Source: Scheffersomyces stipitis CBS 6054 (taxonomy: Eukaryota; Ascomycota; Pichiomycetes; Serinales; Debaryomycetaceae). From it: a DNA stretch of 64,000 bases. Position 1 is the first letter of the stretch; the number at the start of each line of letters is the position of its first letter. The notes beneath the pieces were generated by a model. It was not told where the DNA came from. It ran no database searches and saw nothing but the letters and a program-made list of their open reading frames with translations. The translations under genes were made by a program, and so were the position numbers. This document shows, piece by piece, positions 41,974 through 52,751 of the stretch. The DNA is taken from contig NC_009045.1 in NCBI RefSeq assembly GCF_000209165.1, positions 992,001-1,056,000 of the forward strand, given 5' to 3'.

Positions 41974-42990
41974 ATGGCGTTCCTTTTCAAGCGAAACCCA
42001 AAGACTCCACAGGACATCGTGAGAGCGTTAAACGACCTGGTTCTTAAGCTTGACGTCAACAGCGACAACAACAAAAAGTATCAGGATGAGTGTGCACGTC
42101 TATTGGCACAAGTGAAGGTGGTTCTACATGGAGACGATGAGAACGATCCTCAGCCAGATCAGATTTCACACTTGGCTCAGGAAGTGTATGCCACTGATTG
42201 TCTCTATACACTTATAGCCAATTTGAAGAAGCTCAGTTTTGATCTGAGAAAAGATGTCTTGATTCTTTTCCTGACCCTTTTGCGACGGCAAATAGCTGGG
42301 AAGTCGCCTACTGTAGACTATCTCATAACCCAGCGACCGGAGATCATCGCCATGTTGATCAAAGGACCAGAATCTCAAGAAACGGGCCTTATATGCGGCC
42401 AAATTCTTCGTGACTGTATTAAATTCGAAGTAATCAACAAGTATGTGATTTCGAGCCCGTTGTTCTGGAATTTCTTCAAATACGTTCATTTGCCCGTATT
42501 TGAGATTGCTACTGATTCATTCACGACTTTGCACGATCTGTTGACAATCCACAAAAAGTTGGTGCTGGAGTTTTTGGCCAACAACTACGACGTGTTTACG
42601 ACCCAGATCAACAAGTTAATCCAGTCAAATAACTACGTCACCAAACGTCAGAGCGTAAGGTTGTTGTCAGAGCTAGTTCTTCAGCGCCAGAACCAAGCAT
42701 TTCTCAACAAGTACTTTGATGATTCTACGAACTTGAAGATCATTATGTTTCTTCTCAGTGACAAGCTGAAAAACTTGCAACTTGAAGGATTCCATATCTT
42801 CAAGTTTTTTGTAGCCAAACCAAAAAAGTCACAGAAGGTGTTGGATATTCTTGCGAAGAACAAGGAAAACTTTATTGAGTTCTTTAACGCTTTTGATATT
42901 CATAGCTTTAATGATGTCAACTTGGCAGATGAACGCGACTATATTCTCATGGAGATCCAGAAGTTACCTGAGATAGAGAGAATATCATAA
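41974..42990 (+). CDS. HYM1: Mo25-family scaffold protein Hym1 (RAM network)
   Basis: 338 residues, all-helical Mo25 family. Hym1 is a scaffold of the RAM network with kinase Kic1 and acts upstream of Cbk1 in cell separation and polarity. Visible family motifs: the start MAFLFKRNPKTP, VDYLITQRPEI, GQILRDCIKFE, NYVTKRQSVRLLSELVLQR and NLQLEGFHIFKFFVAKP. Codon 265 (42766-42768) is CTG. It aligns with the Ser of DKSxN that is shared by human Mo25 and Saccharomyces Hym1, so it reads as Ser in this organism. Other CTG codons fall at residues 22, 189 and 199. Confidence 0.95.
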   Translation: MAFLFKRNPKTPQDIVRALNDLVLKLDVNSDNNKKYQDECARLLAQVKVVLHGDDENDPQPDQISHLAQEVYATDCLYTLIANLKKLSFDLRKDVLILFLTLLRRQIAGKSPTVDYLITQRPEIIAMLIKGPESQETGLICGQILRDCIKFEVINKYVISSPLFWNFFKYVHLPVFEIATDSFTTLHDLLTIHKKLVLEFLANNYDVFTTQINKLIQSNNYVTKRQSVRLLSELVLQRQNQAFLNKYFDDSTNLKIIMFLLSDKLKNLQLEGFHIFKFFVAKPKKSQKVLDILAKNKENFIEFFNAFDIHSFNDVNLADERDYILMEIQKLPEIERIS

Positions 42991-43249
42991 ATCTTAAACG
43001 TAGAACCTATAGGAAGTACCGTTCTATGAATAACAGCTTGTAAGGAATCTTACAGAGCATATTGTAAGCATTGTGTCTTATAGTATCATCTTAAGGATAT
43101 CCCATTTTATGGTCTCCCTTCTTGTGATTCTCAACTCAAGTCTGTAATCGTATCACTCTCGCTACTGGTACCTACATAAATTTGCATATCTTCAATACAC
43201 ATACATCGTACACAGCTATTGTCTCTAAATAGTTGTAATGTCAAAAAAT

Positions 43250-44440
43250 CTATTGAGCAACTCTGGACCAGTTTTTGTACTGTTCTTCACCGTATTGGAT
43301 CTTTCTGATCCACTCAGCAACTTGAGCGGTCAATTCGCCGGAATCGCCAGCAGCCAAAGGAACTTCGATTTCCTTGCCCTTCCAGCCAATAGACTTGATA
43401 GGAGAAACAACAGCAGCAGTACCAGCACCAAATGCTTCGATCAACTCACCCTTGGCAGCTCTTTCTTCAACTTCACCAATGGTGAACTTACGTTCGGACA
43501 CTACCCATTCGTTCTTTGGCAATCTTTCTCTGGTGAGTTCCAAGATCGAGTCTCTGGTGACACCTTCCAAGATGGTACCATCCAAAGGAGCAGTGGCCAA
43601 CTCCTTGGTGCCGTCAGCGTTCTTGAATACAAAGAAAGCGTTCATGGTACCGACTTCGGTAATGTAGCCTTCCTCTCCGAATAACCACAAGTTTTGTTGG
43701 TAACCTCTCTTAGCAGCCTCTAACTGAGGTCTGACACAAGGAGCATAGTTGGCACCCAACTTTCTGTTACCTACACCACCTGGCCAGGCTCTAACAGCAT
43801 AGTCAGTGGCTTCTAAGGAAACAGGCTTGAAGCCAGTACCATAGTAAGGGCCAACGGGAGATGCAATAACATACAAGAGTGCCTTATCTGGCGTACCTAC
43901 ACCCAATGACTCGGTGGTTCCGATCATAGTTGGTCTTAAATAAAGGGAGTAGCCAGCACCTTGTGGAACAAAGCTTTCGTCTACGAGCAAGAACTGATCA
44001 ATGAGCTTCATCAACTCTTCACCATCAAAGGTTGGTAAGGCGATTCTGTCAGCGGACTTGTTCATTCTGTCCATGTTCTTGTCACCTCTGAAGGTTCTGA
44101 TGTTGTTATCAGTGTCTCTGTAAGCTTTCATACCTTCAAATAACTCAAAAGCGTAGTGCAATACGACAGTAGAAGGATCCAAAGACAACTTGTGGTAGGG
44201 AGAAATGGTAGGAGTGCCCCAGCCGGCTTGAGCAGTCCATTCGATTTCCAACATGTGGTCGGTGAAGGTCTTGCCGAAGACCAACTTATCGTTGGGCAAC
44301 TTTTCCTTGGGGGTGGTGGTCTTGTGGATCACAAGCTTGGAGGCATCTAATGGAGCAGACATGGATGAGTATCTGACGGAGTTAGTAAAATTGATCGAAG
44401 GGACCCTTGGGGATGTCACGATTCTTCTGAGGTAATTCAT
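43250..44440 (-). CDS. BAT1: Branched-chain amino-acid aminotransferase, mitochondrial type
   Basis: 396 residues from the ATG at 44440; the open frame begins at 44467 without an ATG. PLP-dependent, it interconverts Leu/Ile/Val and their 2-oxo acids. The first ~25 residues (MNYLRRIVTSPRVPSINF) look like a mitochondrial presequence, favouring Bat1 over cytosolic Bat2. A second start at MSAPLD (residue 27) could give a cytosolic form. Motifs: LHYAFELFEGMKAYR, YLRPTMIGT, and the PLP Lys in GGVGNRKLGANYAP (K227), then EVGTMNAFFVF. Strong codon bias. A Gcn4-type TGAGTCA lies about 500 bases upstream. Confidence 0.9.
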   Translation of the reverse strand: MNYLRRIVTSPRVPSINFTNSVRYSSMSAPLDASKLVIHKTTTPKEKLPNDKLVFGKTFTDHMLEIEWTAQAGWGTPTISPYHKLSLDPSTVVLHYAFELFEGMKAYRDTDNNIRTFRGDKNMDRMNKSADRIALPTFDGEELMKLIDQFLLVDESFVPQGAGYSLYLRPTMIGTTESLGVGTPDKALLYVIASPVGPYYGTGFKPVSLEATDYAVRAWPGGVGNRKLGANYAPCVRPQLEAAKRGYQQNLWLFGEEGYITEVGTMNAFFVFKNADGTKELATAPLDGTILEGVTRDSILELTRERLPKNEWVVSERKFTIGEVEERAAKGELIEAFGAGTAAVVSPIKSIGWKGKEIEVPLAAGDSGELTAQVAEWIRKIQYGEEQYKNWSRVAQ

Positions 44441-45755
44441 GTTCTGGACATATAGTTTACAGTGCACAGTTATGATAGGTCAGGTGTATGGTGGTTATAG
44501 TATTGTAGTCTATAGTGTGAAGACTTCAATGCTGGGTGAAAAAGTCTAGGGTATGATCGTTATGGTATATGAAAGAAGTCTATAATAGCCTGTAGGATGG
44601 AAATTTATAGTATGGAATTCTAAAGTACGGAAGTTTATCGTGTATAGTCTATAGTATACGTTATGCTGAATGGTTTGTGTTTATAGCAGCCTATAGCAAA
44701 AATGGAGTCAATAGTCCTCTCTATGATCTATTTCTGGTGGAATTGAGTATGATAGTAGTATATGGTTTCTGTCTATTAGGAAAGCTCGACCTGCTTCTTC
44801 TATGTGCTACGACCTCTCCAGAATTACGCTGTCCCCTTCAAATCTATACGTACTGGTTTGGTGACGGTGGTGAACTAAAATGAACCAGCCAGGAATCGTG
44901 AAAATCTTTTTCATGGATCTAGGGGACTGTATAGTGTCTATGAGTCAGGAAACGGTTGGAAGGTTCCGAATGGTAGCCGAGGGTATCAGCCGGTGCCGAC
45001 TGAGGCTGCTGTCACTCATTGAGGTGTTGAAAGATACAATGGGAATTGGCGATTGTTCGCCATATTATCTGGCAAAGTTTGGTGGTTATCCGGTTGCAGT
45101 TGCTCGACTTCACCTAGTCTGTCTGGGGCAAGATAAGAATTAGGATTGGAAGCAGAGAGCACAGAGAGTGCAAGGTTAGGAACGCTGGTAGGTAGCCAAT
45201 TGCTATATAAGGAGAAGTTCATGCTTCTACCAATACTGTAAGCATCTTCTCGTTTAGCTTTCTTATCTTGTTAGTCTTGTAGATGATTTTTTAACTATGG
45301 CATTCTTAACTATGGCACTCCCAACCGATTGCAAATCGCGAAAAGTTAGGCACCAAAATCGTAGGTTTACCAACGAACCCATTCGAACAATAAATGCAAT
45401 AAAAACTATAAAAAAGTTCAAAATCCCAGATACGTTAGGCGTACCTACTCTTCTCTTCTCCTCAGTTCTCTCGTTTTAGTTGTTCTTCTCTCTTCTCTTT
45501 CTCTTTCTCTTATTCTTACTCTCCCTTCTCTATCTTCATCCAGTCCAGTTCAGTCTCCTCAGTACCTCACGTGACGGAAAATTTGCGCAAAAATCTGGCA
45601 AGCCATGAATGTTGAACCTGGTCACTATAAACAAACCTTACAAATAAGCCAATTCTGTATCAACAAACCCGCCATCAATCGCACTGTAGTAACGTTGAAT
45701 GGCTCATTGATCAAGTTCAACCAGCCACAATTTCACAGACAAAAACAAATCCGCA
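44441..45755. other. Divergent intergenic region, BAT1 / TAF14
   Basis: About 1.3 kb. On the BAT1 side are repeats of TCTATAGT (near 44508 and 44651). Further out are TGAGTCA (44941-44947) and CCGGTGCCGA (44990-44999), one base off the Leu3 consensus. A TATATAA at 45204-45210 precedes a 60-codon ORF (45297-45479) of doubtful reality. A pyrimidine-rich run (about 45450-45540) and TCACGTGA (45567-45574) belong to the TAF14 side. Confidence 0.45.
44941..44999. promoter_or_regulatory. Candidate Gcn4 and Leu3 sites upstream of BAT1
   Basis: TGAGTCA (44941-44947) is a perfect Gcn4 half-palindrome. CCGGTGCCGA (44990-44999) differs by one base from the Leu3 consensus CCGGNNCCGG. Both factors are known regulators of branched-chain amino-acid genes. 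The distance (about 500-560 bases from the ATG) is long for yeast. Confidence 0.35.
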
Positions 45756-47026
45756 ATGTCTGAAGTAAGTATCGAATTCGCAGAAGTTATATGTTAGTCG
45801 TATACAAGAGGAGCAAAGAGATATAGTCCGATTATTGCTCTAAATATATCCATATGGCTTGCGTTTGCACAGATGAAACTGATTGAGGCCATATCCGTAT
45901 GATTTACTATTGAATTGCTATCATTTGTGTGAATAGCTATTCTGTGTCTAATTACATTTTCCATGATTCTTCGAATGTCACTATTCCATGCATTTTTCTA
46001 TTCATCTTGATATACTCGATGTCTTTTTGTTTATTTGCCGTTATCTGGCATCAATCCATATCTAATTGTTATCGTTGCGTGTATTCTAATCACGTCGTCT
46101 CAATCAAGTTGAAATATCTACATGATATATGATCCCCTACCTTTCCATCGGTATCCGTATGATATATTACATTTGCATTCCTAAAACACCCTATTGATGT
46201 ATAGCACATCCCATATTATCTCATTACGATTATCTATTAATTCCTGATATCTCTTCTTTATTTATCACGCATACTAACCCCACAGGTAAAAAGAACCATA
46301 AGAATAACCACAGAACAACATATCCTAAAGGATGTGCCTCCAGTGGAAAATTACCCTATGAGAAAATGGAATATCCAGATCTCCATGTTGGACCAAAGCG
46401 GTCAGGAAATAGCCGCAAATATATTAGACAAGGTTACCTACACGTTGCACCCTACTTTCACTAACCCTATAAGAACAACCAAACAACTGCCCTTTCTAGT
46501 GGAAGAACAAGGTTGGGGTGAATTTGACATCCCCATCTCGATTCACATTCTCGGTTTGAATGGAAAGACTGGTGAAAGAAAGTTCAACCATGATCTCAAC
46601 TTCTTACAAGAGAAATACGTCAACGATCATGTAGTCACCATCCCCGTGAGCAGCACAAAGAATCAAGTGTTAAACAAGTTGTTGTTGGAAAGTGGCCCAT
46701 TGCCCTTTGACGACAATGTCAACAAACGTAAATTGGAGACCGGTAATGGCGCTGCTGATGCCAACAAGTTCAAGAAGCTGAAGGGCACTAACGGTGCTGC
46801 TGTTAAGGGTAGCATTGATTTGGAAAAGTTGGCCAATGGTTTAACTAAGTTAAGTGAGGATGATTTGATTGTCATAGTGCAGATGGTTACAGACAACAGA
46901 ACCAGTGAGATGAATATCAAAAACGACGTCGACAACGGCGAGTTCACTATGGATTTGTACACGTTGCCCGAATCGTTGTTGAAGAGTTTGTGGGATTACG
47001 TCAAGAAGCACACTGGTGAGGCGTAA
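45756..47026 (+). CDS. TAF14: YEATS-domain protein Taf14, two exons
   Basis: Exons 45756-45764 (ATG TCT GAA) and 46286-47026 give 249 residues. Taf14 is shared by TFIID, TFIIF, SWI/SNF, INO80 and NuA3, and reads acylated histone H3. The YEATS domain covers about residues 1-130: VKRTIRITTEQHIL, PVENYPMRKWNIQI, YTLHPTFTNPIRT, EEQGWGEFDIPISIHIL, KFNHDLNFLQE. A Lys-rich linker leads to a C-terminal ET-type domain (about 180-247), which binds partner peptides. The first exon holds only three codons, so the domain's first strand is lost if the intron is missed. Saccharomyces TAF14 also has a 5' intron. Confidence 0.95.
45765..46285 (+). other. Spliceosomal intron of TAF14 (521 nt)
   Basis: Donor GTAAGT at 45765, branch point TACTAAC at 46272-46278, acceptor CCCACAG ending at 46285, phase 0. 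It is the largest intron in the window. It contains a 12-nt direct repeat TATCCGTATGAT (45892-45903 and 46152-46163). I see no C/D or H/ACA snoRNA signature in it. Confidence 0.92.
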
Positions 47027-47444
47027 ACATAAAAACTATGAACCTGTTAAACATCACCCTCCATCCAGAACCAGTTCAATGCCCTTTCTCACATCTCATT
47101 TCATTCTTTCTATTGTAACATATTATTGTGGTGTAGTCTGCCTATAGTCTACTAGTATAAGAGGTCCAGTTTAGTGTAGCTGTTCCATTAGGAGTTTAGT
47201 CTAGTAACGGCTTTACTTAACTAATCTTATTAATTGTGCTATTCTTGATACCTAGTCTGATCTTGTGGTTATAACTCTTCTGGTTATACTATCTTGATAT
47301 ATACTAGCTTTGGATAGTTATAGCTATAGTCTATCTTGTACTATAGCAGACTCTGGTACTGGTTGAGGTGTCTACGTTTATCTCTATATATCTGTATAAC
47401 AAAATTCTTGCAATGTATCGATATAATTTACCTAGCTACACAAA
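47027..47444. other. Convergent spacer, TAF14 / STE4
   Basis: AT-rich, with repeated short words such as TATAGTCTA and CTATAG. No gene. Confidence 0.4.
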
Positions 47445-48698
47445 TCACACGGACCAGATTTTGATCGTGGAGTCCCATGACGACGTGGCAACGGCCGTTC
47501 CGTCAGGAGATACGCTTATATGGTTGATCTTGTTGACATGATCGTTTCCTACGGAGCCTACGATCTCATTCTTCAAGACATCCCATACTAAGCAGCCAAA
47601 TTCTGAGTAGCATGCGTAGAGTAGTCTTCCACTATTGCTGAAATCAAGGGAAAAAACTCCCGGATTATCTATGCTAGAGTAGATGCTGATGGACCCTGTG
47701 CTCACCTGGTCAGTGGTGCTGTGTCTCCTACTAGGGATCTTGGCTTTGGGGATCTTGTGGTTTTGTTTCTGGAACTGAGATAAGAGAGAATAGTTGCTCA
47801 ATTCGCAATCTGCTCTAATATCAAAGAGTCGAATTAGTCCATCATCTGAACCTGTTGCAAACGAGTTTCCATTAGGAAAGATCAGAACAGTGTTGATGTC
47901 GCTATTGGAGACAAAAAAACTCAGAGCAGGCGTAGGACTTCGTAAATCCCAAATCTTTGCACTACCGTCAGAAGAACCAGAAACAAAGAGGTTGTCATTG
48001 AGCTTATTGGAGGGAAAGATACTCATACAGAGAACGTCGCCCAAGTGTTCTACAAAATCTCGCGACTTGACTCCTTTGGTTATATCCCATAGCGAACAAG
48101 TCATGTCACCACTGGCTGTAATTATAGTGGTGTTGGTGATGAACCCGCAGTCTGATACATACGCTGTGTGGCCCTTGAACACAGACTGAACTGGCAAAAT
48201 GTCAAGGTCATTTCCAGTAGCAGACCCTTTTCTGGCTTCACCTCTGGTGCCCCCAAAGCGGAAATCGCCATCCTGTTTTACCTTGTAGATAGTACAGGCA
48301 TTGTCGAGTCCTGCGGACGCTGCTAGCTTTCCGTCTGACGAGTAGCTACATGTGAGAACCCATTGGTTCTCAAGATTGATAGCCTGTTTCTTGAAACCAG
48401 TAACGGCATCCCAGAGAATCATATAGCCGTCCTGACTAGCTGAAAGGAGCTTGCTTGAGTCGGAGCTCCATTGCGTTTTGGCGATCTTGTTATTATGGCC
48501 CCGAAGCGTATTGTAGAGCTTCAAATTGTTGAAGTTCTTGGGAATGCCTGGGATGGAATACGATATCTCGTCCAACGTAGAGTCGTGGAGCCTATTTTTC
48601 ACTTTCTCCAACTCGTTGTACAACGCTTGGGCTTCGCTACGTGCTGCAATGATTTTGGTTTCGATGCCGTTAGGGTTTGCGTGGGGAGAAGTCATCAT
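47445..48698 (-). CDS. STE4: Heterotrimeric G-protein beta subunit Ste4
   Basis: 417 residues. Ste4 pairs with Ste18 and starts the mating MAP-kinase cascade when freed from the G-alpha subunit. An N-terminal coiled coil (about 15-45, EAQALYNELEKVKNRL) is followed by seven WD repeats; clear units include LRGHNNKIAKTQWSSDSSKLLSASQDGYMILWD, GLDNACTIYKV and VSGSSDGSAKIWDLRS, and the last repeat ends TSSWDSTIKIWSV at the C-terminus. An insertion of about 50 residues rich in basic and Ser residues sits between WD repeats five and six (about 300-350). Two pheromone-response-type words lie upstream. Confidence 0.95.
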   Translation of the reverse strand: MMTSPHANPNGIETKIIAARSEAQALYNELEKVKNRLHDSTLDEISYSIPGIPKNFNNLKLYNTLRGHNNKIAKTQWSSDSSKLLSASQDGYMILWDAVTGFKKQAINLENQWVLTCSYSSDGKLAASAGLDNACTIYKVKQDGDFRFGGTRGEARKGSATGNDLDILPVQSVFKGHTAYVSDCGFITNTTIITASGDMTCSLWDITKGVKSRDFVEHLGDVLCMSIFPSNKLNDNLFVSGSSDGSAKIWDLRSPTPALSFFVSNSDINTVLIFPNGNSFATGSDDGLIRLFDIRADCELSNYSLLSQFQKQNHKIPKAKIPSRRHSTTDQVSTGSISIYSSIDNPGVFSLDFSNSGRLLYACYSEFGCLVWDVLKNEIVGSVGNDHVNKINHISVSPDGTAVATSSWDSTIKIWSV

Positions 48699-50084
48699 GA
48701 TTTATAATTGTTGACGTAGCTTTATGACACTTTAATGATACCTGTTACAATGTATGAATTGAGTGATATGAGCCTAGCTGCCGAAGTAGTGCTAGTGCTA
48801 GTATTAGTCGTGCTGCTGGTGTTTCAGATGCTAGTAGTTGCTACTACTAGAGCTAATACTACACTAGTGCTAAAGCTACGACGAACTAGATCTAGCTCAT
48901 TGCAAAGGAAATTGAAAAACTGTGTATGTCGCTGTTTCAGCCTTAGGGGGTCCACATTGGCGTCATGTCTGCTATTAGGCTCAATTCCAGCTACCACTAC
49001 TATTTCTGGAATCACTGGCCCATTCCAACTAGTTGCCTGAAAATGATTATTTTTTGGGGCCATTCTCACAATTTTTCACCTGCGCTAATACTGTAGTTAA
49101 GCCTTAATCCAAACCTTAATCTACGCCTAAAACTGGAACTAATTGAAATCCCTACACGAAACTTCACGATAAACCTCTACAGTGGCGACCCTGTTCCATT
49201 GATCGCAGAAAAATGGGGTGTTGATACGGCAAATGTGTGTGCCAGATCTGAGCCTTATTTCCACCACTATTCTACAATACAAAACCACATTTGTCCAGGA
49301 TATTATTTCGCTGAACAACCACGAGCCTGCTGATCCAGCTGGTAATAGTCAAAAACAGCTGATATTATCACTGAGTTCTGACTAAAAGCTCGCTGGTGAT
49401 AATCTTCGTAGCACTGGAAAAAAGTGATGAAGTGTCCGATATTGATCCTCATTCGTAGTGTGTGGCTAGTCTCACTACTATTATTATCCAGCGCAATTAA
49501 CACATTTTTATAGATCAAGGGACTACGAAACGGATTTCTAAGCGAATGCAGAACGCGATCCTGTTGGGAGATACTAGTCTAGTAGTTAATTCGATTTAAA
49601 CTTGCAAGCCAGAAAACCCTGCAGTTGCATGGTGGAGAGGAAATTAAAGTGGATAGGGGTGTTTTCACATGTGGTTTGGGGCAGGGGGTCCTGTGGGGAT
49701 TGTCCAGTGCTAAGCTATCTTGTGAGTGAAAGGTCATCCATGAAAAGGTTGATGCTACCAGACTTGGGACCTAGTACGATGTAATTCTATTTTTGTATTA
49801 ACTACGGTCTTTGTATTTTCGTATAGAATCTCGTTTCAGACTTGATTTAGATTTGAATCTCATTTGATACATTTTGATGCTTTTGATTTTGTGTCTCGCA
49901 GATAGCTGCAATCGTATATTATCCAAATGTGTTATCTCTTACGCTGGAAGGCTTTCTTTTTGCAGTGCCTTCGTCATACAATTCCAATGGGAATACCTTC
50001 CCTATCCCTTTAGTTGTAATTTTTAAGCATCGTGAAAATGATATTTTTACTTCAAATTAGCCTTGCATGAAAATATCAAGAATA
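48699..50084. other. STE4 upstream region / TBF1 3' flank
   Basis: About 1.4 kb with no supportable gene. It has a CTAG-rich stretch (about 48790-48900) including an inverted repeat CTAGTAG-N6-CTACTAG (48831-48850), and ATTTTTCAC at 49071-49079. A 101-codon ORF (48735-49040) is built on this low-complexity DNA and I do not accept it. Confidence 0.45.
48820..48939 (-). promoter_or_regulatory. Two pheromone-response-type elements upstream of STE4
   Basis: TGTTTCAG occurs at 48820-48827 and 48933-48940, reading CTGAAACA on the STE4 strand, about 122 and 235 bases before the ATG. TGAAACA is the Ste12/Cph1 site core. Paired sites upstream of a mating-pathway gene are a reasonable sign of feedback, though the motif is only seven bases. 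Confidence 0.4.
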
Positions 50085-52751
50085 TTATGCGCTCTGTAGT
50101 CGTTGATTTCTTTCATGTGACACACCCTCCTCCAGTTCCAATTGTTTATCTAGTTGCTGATGCTGCAGTTGTAACTGTGACTGTTCTTGTTGAATTTGAT
50201 TAGATCCTTGCTCTACTTTATCTGCTTGTTCTACTTGATTTCCGCTTTTATCTTCTTGGGCTTGAATCTGTTCTGGTTTTCTCTGGTGTTTCAGGACATC
50301 TGGAATGGGAGCAGCTGCCGTTTTCCTGCTACGTGAGCCTCGCTTAGTGACTTTGTTCCTATCTTCTCTCTCAAGATCTCCTGTGACACGTTGGAGATAG
50401 CTCGGTACAGGCAAGCCGCTTTTCAAGAAAAACATCTTCCAGTTTCTGGCCTTATCTTTCAACTGTACTTGCGTACGGCCTTTCAACGATTCCGAAATCT
50501 TACCTCCATTACCAAACAATTCAAGAATCGTGGACCACTGTGGACCTTTCAATTCTAACGCGTGTCTTAATGCTTTTTCTTCTTCTTTCGTCCATGGTCT
50601 TCTCAGAGTATTTCTAACTGCAGATTGGGGGTTGATCCGTAAATGTATTTGTTGCTCCTGTATCTCTGACGGCAATAAGGCACTGGTAATTTGGCTTATC
50701 TCCTGCGACTTGAGCTTATTATTCTCGATATTTTCTGCGTCGGATATAGCTTGTGATGATGGACGACCGATTGCATCTGTCAGAGAATGTAATATAGCCT
50801 CCGATGTCTGCGAACTTAACAAATCTTCACTATGAGGAGTCTTGCTATCCTTCTTGGATCTAGGAGTTCTTCCCTTCTTGCCCCAGATAAGAAGTCCCAT
50901 GTTCTTAGATACGTATTCAAAAAGATCTCTCAAGAAATTGAACCATTCGTATTCTTCACTGAGACTCTTTTCTCCGGTATGATTTAACAAAGTCTTTTTC
51001 CTGGCTTTACAGCGTTCGATGAAATCCATTTCTGTAGGAGACAAATTTTTCACCCCTCGTCTAGCAAGTATGATATCCCCTAAATTATGGGGCAAAATAT
51101 CCTCCAAAATTTCCTCTCTAGATCTTTCTCCTGCTTCAATGGCAGAAATATACGCCTGTGTCTTCAAATCCAAATATAAAACGGCCTGTGGCTTTAAGAG
51201 CTTGCTTATCGTATCGCCTATAGTAGTGTTCACACCACTTTGCAAGCTCATGCTGTTTCTACCCATATTAGATAACGAATTTTCTGGATCCAAGTTATTA
51301 TATGGACAAAACACGTCCAAAAACGACTCGTTTAAGTAGAAGAACCCCACTTCTATCGTACCCAAAGTTGCAGCCAAAAACGTCGCCAAGTTGACTTTTC
51401 TTAATGTAGATTCTATGCTCTGCTCTCTACTTCTAAACATGCTGGGGGTCTTTTCTCCTTCTTTCCACATACCTGGAGCTATATGTTCTACACTGAGGAA
51501 TGGGTCCTCTTCTGAATAGAGACGCTTGGTGAACTCAAACAACGATGTCAAATCTCTATAGGTAGCTCCAGCTGGAGTGTCAGGGTTTGAAGCCAAGTCA
51601 ATGATTTTCTGGTACGGCCCGATGGCTACCACTCGTAAAAGCTGTGTGGCCAAGTTGTCTAATGTAGGTAATGTATTTACTAACAACTGGATTCGTGGTG
51701 GAAGATAATCTGGTGCTACAATGGGCAATGGAAGAGCTGCCAAATGGGCGTTAGCTAATATGGCTAGAGGAGGCAACTGACTTGATAAAGCATTGTAGGC
51801 AGCAAGAGCAGAACTCGTATTGAACAACTCTGAATTGGCTGGAATCGAGATTCCTTCGTGAATTACTGTTTTCTTTCCCTCTTGAGATTCGGCTTCCTTT
51901 TTCTTCGTCGCTTGTGTAGCCTCATCGAGCTGGTTGGCAATCATAGCCAAACTCTCATTTTCATCAACAATGATATCTTCTTGGTTGCTACCATTATTAC
52001 TTTCGATATTATTAGTATTATTTTGTTTTTCGTTGCTGGAATCGCTCGCAGCTTCTGATACTTCATCTCGATTAGAAGCTTCTGGAGCGGGTTCTTCTCT
52101 GGATAAGTCTGAACCTCTAGTTGGATGTTCAGTGTATGACTCTACGAATAAATTATCATCTTGTTTGTGAGCTTCTTGAACTTCCTGTTGTTTGTGGATT
52201 TCTTGTTGTTTATGAATATTTTGACTTTCATCATCATGCTTTTCGTGATTATCACTATGACTTTCTCGATCCTGTTGATTGTCTTGTTGGTTCTGATGTT
52301 CCGGAGGATTGCTCATTTCACGATGGTGCTGTTCTATGGCTCTGTCAAATTGCAACTCCAAATCGATTTCATGAGTCTGAGGATCTCTGGTCTTTTGCTT
52401 TTTGTTTTCGTCCTCTTCCTGGTTTTGATCAATTTCTTCATTGGTTCTCTTTCTAGAATTATCTTCCTCGTTTGTCACTGAAGCAATAGGAGGCTCTAAA
52501 TTCTGTTGCTGACGTGAAATTTCGTCGCCTGCCGTTTCCACTGTGTTACTATTGTTTCCATCATTGCTGGAATTGTCAGTTTCGCCGAGAAGCTGCTCAA
52601 TTTGCAACATATTTAGAACTTCTTGCTTGACTTGCGGATGTGAAGTTTCGTCTTTCTCGTGCGAGTTTTGTGCTGAAGCCTGTGATTCCGCGTTGGTTGC
52701 TATTTCTGGATGGGCTACAGATACGCCTGCCGTATCTTGTGACTCTGACAT
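50085..52751 (-). CDS. TBF1: Telobox Myb-domain DNA-binding protein Tbf1
   Basis: 888 residues from the ATG at 52751; the frame is open 14 codons further, without an ATG. Tbf1 binds TTAGGG-like sequences, insulates subtelomeres, and in Candida is a main activator of ribosomal-protein genes. The N-terminal 330 residues are Gln/Asn/Glu/His-rich. A TRF-homology-like dimerisation region lies at about 345-560 ([29 protein letters not shown] ... [27 protein letters not shown]). The telobox Myb domain is at about 715-775 ([26 protein letters not shown]...[12 protein letters not shown]), with [11 protein letters not shown] as the DNA-recognition helix. A Gln-rich tail closes it. It matters for this window because an RP gene (RPL21) with Tbf1-type half-sites lies 8 kb away. 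Confidence 0.95.
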   Translation of the reverse strand: MSESQDTAGVSVAHPEIATNAESQASAQNSHEKDETSHPQVKQEVLNMLQIEQLLGETDNSSNDGNNSNTVETAGDEISRQQQNLEPPIASVTNEEDNSRKRTNEEIDQNQEEDENKKQKTRDPQTHEIDLELQFDRAIEQHHREMSNPPEHQNQQDNQQDRESHSDNHEKHDDESQNIHKQQEIHKQQEVQEAHKQDDNLFVESYTEHPTRGSDLSREEPAPEASNRDEVSEAASDSSNEKQNNTNNIESNNGSNQEDIIVDENESLAMIANQLDEATQATKKKEAESQEGKKTVIHEGISIPANSELFNTSSALAAYNALSSQLPPLAILANAHLAALPLPIVAPDYLPPRIQLLVNTLPTLDNLATQLLRVVAIGPYQKIIDLASNPDTPAGATYRDLTSLFEFTKRLYSEEDPFLSVEHIAPGMWKEGEKTPSMFRSREQSIESTLRKVNLATFLAATLGTIEVGFFYLNESFLDVFCPYNNLDPENSLSNMGRNSMSLQSGVNTTIGDTISKLLKPQAVLYLDLKTQAYISAIEAGERSREEILEDILPHNLGDIILARRGVKNLSPTEMDFIERCKARKKTLLNHTGEKSLSEEYEWFNFLRDLFEYVSKNMGLLIWGKKGRTPRSKKDSKTPHSEDLLSSQTSEAILHSLTDAIGRPSSQAISDAENIENNKLKSQEISQITSALLPSEIQEQQIHLRINPQSAVRNTLRRPWTKEEEKALRHALELKGPQWSTILELFGNGGKISESLKGRTQVQLKDKARNWKMFFLKSGLPVPSYLQRVTGDLEREDRNKVTKRGSRSRKTAAAPIPDVLKHQRKPEQIQAQEDKSGNQVEQADKVEQGSNQIQQEQSQLQLQHQQLDKQLELEEGVSHERNQRLQSA

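Noticed and set aside
48735..49040. 101-codon hydrophobic ORF upstream of STE4
   Set aside because: It is made from CTAG/GTAGTG low-complexity DNA in the promoter, with no conserved features.
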